Position numbers and translations under genes: made by a program
NCBI RefSeq assembly: GCF_001663375.1
Contig: NZ_LCTF01000019.1
Coordinates: 1-46,486 of the forward strand
Source of the DNA: Caldivirga sp. MU80
GTDB taxonomy: Archaea > Thermoproteota > Thermoprotei > Thermoproteales > Thermocladiaceae
Length of the DNA: 46,486 nucleotides
Reading direction: 5' to 3'
The notes under the pieces: model-generated
What the model was told of the DNA's origin: nothing
The model's input: only the letters and a program-made list of their open reading frames with translations
The model's database searches: none
Shown: in pieces, positions 43,486 to 46,486 of the stretch
How the letters are laid out: each line of letters begins with the position of its first letter
Position numbering within the stretch: the first letter of the stretch is position 1

Positions 43486-43495
43486 TATATAAATA
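43486..43495 (-). promoter_or_regulatory. TATA box of rps4
   Basis: On the minus strand TATTTATATA is centred about 27 bases before the rps4 ATG at 43463, inside the short gap after the aminopropyltransferase gene, so rps4 has its own promoter. Confidence 0.6.
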
Positions 43496-43508
43496 TTTCC
43501 CAACGTCC

Positions 43509-44444
43509 TTACATGGGCATGAAGGTTGGGTTTGAATCCGTGGCGGGTTTAATGCTCCTATCCTCAAGGGCGGCCCTAATGTGCTTGGGCAGCGTGAACA
43601 TGTGGACGTGTGTTAAGCCATCGTAGTACCTGGTGCCACCTCTAACATGCTTGGCCAACGCATCGTCAACCATTGCCGGGGTTAGTTGAAGCGCATCTGA
43701 GGCATCACTGGCCACCACGAATCCCCAGGGTGCATCGTAGGAGTGCATGTAAGACTGGTAAACCCTAGCCCTACTGAACACAGAGCCGATGGTCCTGTAT
43801 ATAACGGCCAACACCTTCAACGCGTACGCCGTATTGGTTGCCTGGGTGGCAAAGACACCGTTGGGGGTTAGCCTACTTTTAACTAACCTGTAGAACTCAA
43901 CGGTGTAAAGTAGATATGAGGGCCCCCCTTCAAGTGGGTCTGTGGCGTCCACGAGTATGACATCGAACCTATCCCCACTTTCCTCAAGGAACCTCCTACC
44001 GTCGCCAATCAACAGTTTAAACCTGTTGTCGCTGAATGAACCCCCGTGCATTTCAGGCAGGTACTCCCTGGACACGTTAACGACATCCTCATCAATGTCA
44101 ACCATCATAACCTCCTTAACGGTATCCCACTTAAGAACCTCCCTGGCCGTGGCCCCCTCCCCACCCCCGATTATGAGGACTCTTTGGGGATTCCCATGAA
44201 GCACCATCGCCGGATGGACCAGTGATTCGTGGTAAACGTACTCGTCGAATAGTGAACTCTGCACCTTACCGTCTAGGACTAGGGCTTTGCCTAAATCCTT
44301 AAACTCAACAACGGCTATCCTCTGGTACTTCGACTCGCCTGAGTACAGGACTCTATTAACGGCCCTTAGGTGCCAGCTGAAGGGTGTCTCAAACTCTATG
44401 AAGTACGTGCCCATTCTGCTTATTTGATCTAAAACGTCGCCCAT
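43509..44444 (-). CDS. speE: Aminopropyltransferase (spermidine synthase family)
   Basis: The 311-residue protein has the SpeE catalytic core: the N-terminal YQRIAVVEFKDLGKALVLDG, the SAM/dcSAM loop IIGGGEGATAREVL, the acidic MVDIDEDVV and the DATDPLEGGPSYLLYT region. It moves an aminopropyl group from decarboxylated SAM to a polyamine acceptor. In hyperthermophiles these enzymes often make longer or branched polyamines, so the acceptor is unsettled. The ATG at 44444 is used; an internal ATG at 44414 is possible. It lies 45 bases upstream of rps4. Confidence 0.9.
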   Translation of the reverse strand: MGDVLDQISRMGTYFIEFETPFSWHLRAVNRVLYSGESKYQRIAVVEFKDLGKALVLDGKVQSSLFDEYVYHESLVHPAMVLHGNPQRVLIIGGGEGATAREVLKWDTVKEVMMVDIDEDVVNVSREYLPEMHGGSFSDNRFKLLIGDGRRFLEESGDRFDVILVDATDPLEGGPSYLLYTVEFYRLVKSRLTPNGVFATQATNTAYALKVLAVIYRTIGSVFSRARVYQSYMHSYDAPWGFVVASDASDALQLTPAMVDDALAKHVRGGTRYYDGLTHVHMFTLPKHIRAALEDRSIKPATDSNPTFMPM

Positions 44445-44512
44445 TGCTCCCAGTCGCCGGGGGTTAGTTTAGCCACCCCTTATTAAGCATTAACCTAGGC
44501 TTTAGGTTATGG

Positions 44513-44586
44513 TAGCGGCGGGTGGATTCGAACCACCGACCTCGGGGTTATGAGCCCCGCAGGATACCAGGCTTCCCTACGCCGCT
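44513..44586 (-). tRNA. Initiator tRNA-Met (CAU)
   Basis: The 74-base cloverleaf has a 7-bp acceptor stem (AGCGGCG/CGCCGCT) with an A1-U72 pair, a D arm GGGA/TCCT, an anticodon arm CGGGG-CTCATAA-CCCCG with three consecutive G-C pairs next to the loop, a T arm GGTGG-TTCGAAT-CCACC and discriminator A. A1-U72 plus the three G-C pairs are the marks of archaeal initiator tRNA. No intron is present, although introns are common in tRNA genes of related Thermoproteales. CCA is not encoded. Confidence 0.95.
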
Positions 44587-44607
44587 AAGGCTCTCATGAA
44601 GAACCTA

Positions 44608-44617
44608 GTTTATAAGG
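44608..44617 (-). promoter_or_regulatory. TATA box of tRNA-iMet
   Basis: On the minus strand CCTTATAAAC is centred about 26 bases before the 5' end of the tRNA at 44586. Confidence 0.6.
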
Positions 44618-44675
44618 GTTTCTCCGCATCAACATGCTTATAGGGTTGTTTGAAACTAAACGCATCAGTGGTGCT

Positions 44676-45254
44676 TTAATTAGCCATTGCCACGTTGGCT
44701 GAGGCGGACTTAGCCACCTCAATGAGGCCCTTTAATGAGCCGTACATGGTTCCCCCACACACGGCTACAACGTAAGAGCCACACGGGTACCTGGACCTTA
44801 TCCTAGCTGACAATTCCGGGCTGAACTTGTTGATAGTTAAGCCGGTTAATGGTATATCCACTGTCTCGCAGTTCACGTGCATTATGAGGACTGCGTCACC
44901 GCCGTTCTTAATGCCGACATCCCTCAATTCAACTATGTTAAGCCTATTGGGCATTTTAATTAGGCCGCCCATTACGCAGTAACTATACCTCCTGTTGAAG
45001 ACTGGGGTTAAGTCAACCTCCTCTATGTTAGTAACCCCATAGCCGTTGAGCTCCTCATTCAGTCTCCTCAACCCCTCACTGGTCAGCGTTGAGCCTGACC
45101 TTGAGGATTCCACTAGACCCATTACCTTAAGCTCCCTTAACCTATCCTTAACCACCCCCTCCCCTAACCCCAGTAGGTTAACTAGGTAATACCTACCAAC
45201 CCTACCCCTCAGCCTCAACGTGAGCATTATTATTAGCAAATCCTCACTAATCAT
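44676..45254 (-). CDS. Winged-helix protein with a DUF4443-like C-terminal domain
   Basis: The 192-residue protein has an N-terminal winged helix (VGRYYLVNLLGLGEGVVKDR and LKVMGLVESSRSGSTLTSEG), followed by an alpha/beta domain with CVMGGLIKMPNRLNIVELRD that resembles archaeal DUF4443. It is probably a ligand-sensing transcription regulator. It lies 69 bases downstream of deoC on the same strand, so regulation of nucleoside or deoxyribose metabolism is possible but unproven. Confidence 0.65.
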   Translation of the reverse strand: MISEDLLIIMLTLRLRGRVGRYYLVNLLGLGEGVVKDRLRELKVMGLVESSRSGSTLTSEGLRRLNEELNGYGVTNIEEVDLTPVFNRRYSYCVMGGLIKMPNRLNIVELRDVGIKNGGDAVLIMHVNCETVDIPLTGLTINKFSPELSARIRSRYPCGSYVVAVCGGTMYGSLKGLIEVAKSASANVAMAN

Positions 45255-45323
45255 AAGTTAATCTTATGCTTCACGGTTTAAAGCATTTTTCTCAATTAAC
45301 CCTAGCAGTTGGCCGCTGTGTTT

Positions 45324-46001
45324 TTAACCAGCTTTAAATGAATTAATTACCTCAACCCCGTGGCTCGTCCCTATTCTACTGGCCCCAGCCCTAATCATGG
45401 CAATGGCCTGCTGCGCATTCCTAATGCCACCGGCAGCCTTAACGCCAATCCTACCCTCCACAGCCTCGTAAAGTAGCCTAACATCATCCTCACTTGCACC
45501 CCCGGGCCCATAGCCTGTGCTTGTCTTAACGAAGTCGGCTTCGGACTCCATAACTAGCTTAGCCGCCTTAACCTTCTCATCCCTGTTTAGGTAACCCGTC
45601 TCAATTATTACCTTAACCACCACGCCATATTCATGCGCAACCTTAACTACCGCCCTAATATCCCTCTTAACAAGGTCAAGCATACCTGCCTTGAAGGCGC
45701 CTATGTTCATGACCATGTCCACCTCATCAGCCCCGTCCAGTATGGCCAACTCCGCCTCCTCAGCCTTAACGGTGCTTTTACTTGCCCCGAAGGGGAAGCC
45801 CACGACAACACCAACCTTAGCCCTATTGCCCAATATTTGTCTGGCCAGGTTAACGTAGAATGGGTTAACCACAACGCTGTAAAACCCGTAGTCAATAACC
45901 TCCCTGCAGTACCTCTCCACATCCATTGGGGTTGCGGCTGGGTTAAGTATCGTGTGGTCTATTAACCTGGCTAACTCCTCCCTACTACTAGGAACCTTCA
46001 T
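45324..46001 (-). CDS. deoC: Deoxyribose-phosphate aldolase
   Basis: The protein (about 225 residues) has IDHTILNPAATPMD, the GADEVDMVMNIGAFKAG motif, and the Schiff-base lysine in DFVKTSTGYGPGG. It splits 2-deoxyribose-5-phosphate to glyceraldehyde-3-phosphate and acetaldehyde, matching the nucleotide salvage and pentose genes elsewhere in the window. The ATG at 46001 is preferred over the TTG at 46007 because GGCCTTTAAGC (46021-46031 on the given strand) is about 25 bases upstream. Confidence 0.93.
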   Translation of the reverse strand: MKVPSSREELARLIDHTILNPAATPMDVERYCREVIDYGFYSVVVNPFYVNLARQILGNRAKVGVVVGFPFGASKSTVKAEEAELAILDGADEVDMVMNIGAFKAGMLDLVKRDIRAVVKVAHEYGVVVKVIIETGYLNRDEKVKAAKLVMESEADFVKTSTGYGPGGASEDDVRLLYEAVEGRIGVKAAGGIRNAQQAIAMIRAGASRIGTSHGVEVINSFKAG

Positions 46002-46243
46002 CACCAATACCCCCTGGAGTGGCCTTTAAGCATTACACGAAGCCACCGAGGTCTGCAATGCCTAATCCATCCACCATTTCCTCATCCATAAGCTGCTTGT
46101 TGGGGGTTCAGATAACCCTAACCACATCAAGGTTCAGCCATGCCGGGTTTCATCAACCTCCGGGCGCCTAAAACCGTGCTAATCTTTAAAAACACTAACC
46201 CAGGGTTGGGGGCAGTTTCGGTTTTCTTGATTATTTGTATTAC

Positions 46244-46486
46244 TCATTTTTGTTGATGCTTGAGTCCTTTTAGGGCTGTTAGGTGTGCTGATGCAGTGTG
46301 TTTGTCTAGCCCATGCTTTCTCATTAACTCATCGTGTTCTGTTGAGTTTGTTGTTCCTCTTGGGTTTACGTATTTGGTTTCTATGCTGTACAGTGGTGTC
46401 TTTAGGGTTATTCTCTCAATGATCGAATTCCTGAATACTGAGACCTTGTGGTTGTAATTCTCATGACCCCTATCACCATTCTTAAT
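46244..46486 (-). CDS. TnpB/OrfB-like transposon protein, C-terminal end (cut by window edge)
   Basis: The frame is open from the window edge to a TGA at 46244-46246 (80 residues visible). The sequence has IETKYVNPRGTTNSTEHDEL and GLDKHTASAHLTALKGL. The first resembles the VNP..T motif and the second the last RuvC-motif aspartate block (D..TASA) of TnpB/OrfB proteins of IS200/IS605-type elements. No CxxC zinc-finger cysteines lie between the two, unlike classical TnpB. After the stop, a second frame continues STKMSNTNNQENRNCP, which is related to the tails of the repeats at 1-40 and 3980-4000. A frameshift near the end is possible. The 5' part lies beyond the window. Confidence 0.65.
   Translation of the reverse strand: MKNGDRGHENYNHKVSVFRNSIIERITLKTPLYSIETKYVNPRGTTNSTEHDELMRKHGLDKHTASAHLTALKGLKHQQK

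Overview
The window looks like chromosomal DNA of a hyperthermophilic crenarchaeon (Thermoproteota), most likely order Thermoproteales and close to Caldivirga or Vulcanisaeta. Visible reasons: archaeal-type information proteins (ABCE1, Hel308, archaeal ValRS and AspRS, L3-L4-L23, S4, DtdA-type deacylase, initiator tRNA with an A1-U72 pair); ADP-forming acetyl-CoA synthetase; many TATA boxes about 25-28 bases before a start codon, as in leaderless transcripts; and frequent GTG/TTG starts. The genus is an inference from overall style, not a database match.

Layout. 1-4740 is an unstable, repeat-rich stretch: an inverted pair of GC-rich hairpin repeats (1-256 and 3801-4000) brackets a DUF89 phosphatase-like gene, a broken amino-acid permease, D-aminoacyl-tRNA deacylase and a Pop5-like gene, and is followed by a 269-bp non-autonomous IS200/IS605-like element. 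4740-10585 holds a coiled-coil PD-(D/E)XK protein, a Gfo/Idh/MocA oxidoreductase, a DUF309-aspS operon and a phosphate-type MFS transporter. 10875-16886 is nucleotide, pentose and cofactor metabolism (phosphoribosyltransferase, UbiX-like, RpiA, cytidine deaminase, CbiX-like) ending with ABCE1. 16887-18389 is odd: a palindrome-rich AT stretch, a small membrane coiled-coil gene, and a decayed copy of that gene's 3' part. 18390-29240 is the L3-L4-L23 operon, Hel308, ValRS and aconitase. 29419-36224 contains ADP-forming acetyl-CoA synthetase (beta and alpha), a rubrerythrin-VIT1 fusion, and a three-gene operon (HIBADH-family dehydrogenase, metallo-beta-lactamase-fold protein, enolase-superfamily dehydratase) whose first gene is split by a second 269-bp element. 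36315-39516 is a small membrane protein followed by two radical SAM enzymes. 39563-46486 has an orphan protein, a large Ig-like surface protein, S4, an aminopropyltransferase, tRNA-iMet, a DUF4443-like regulator, DeoC, and the 3' end of a TnpB-like gene cut by the window edge.

The most interesting material is mobile. Two full 269-bp elements (4273-4541 and 35635-35903) and a right-end fragment (11464-11537) belong to one family. Deleting 35635-35903 exactly restores the reading frame of the interrupted dehydrogenase across the VDAPV motif, which fixes both element ends and the TTGAC target. The elements lack transposase genes but keep the hairpin-rich 3' region where TnpB elements encode their guide RNA. 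They therefore look like tnpA/tnpB-less elements that could be mobilised, and perhaps guided, in trans. A TnpB-like protein that lacks zinc-finger cysteines in its visible part is encoded at the right edge, and its 3' end resembles the outer flank of the repeat at 1-40.
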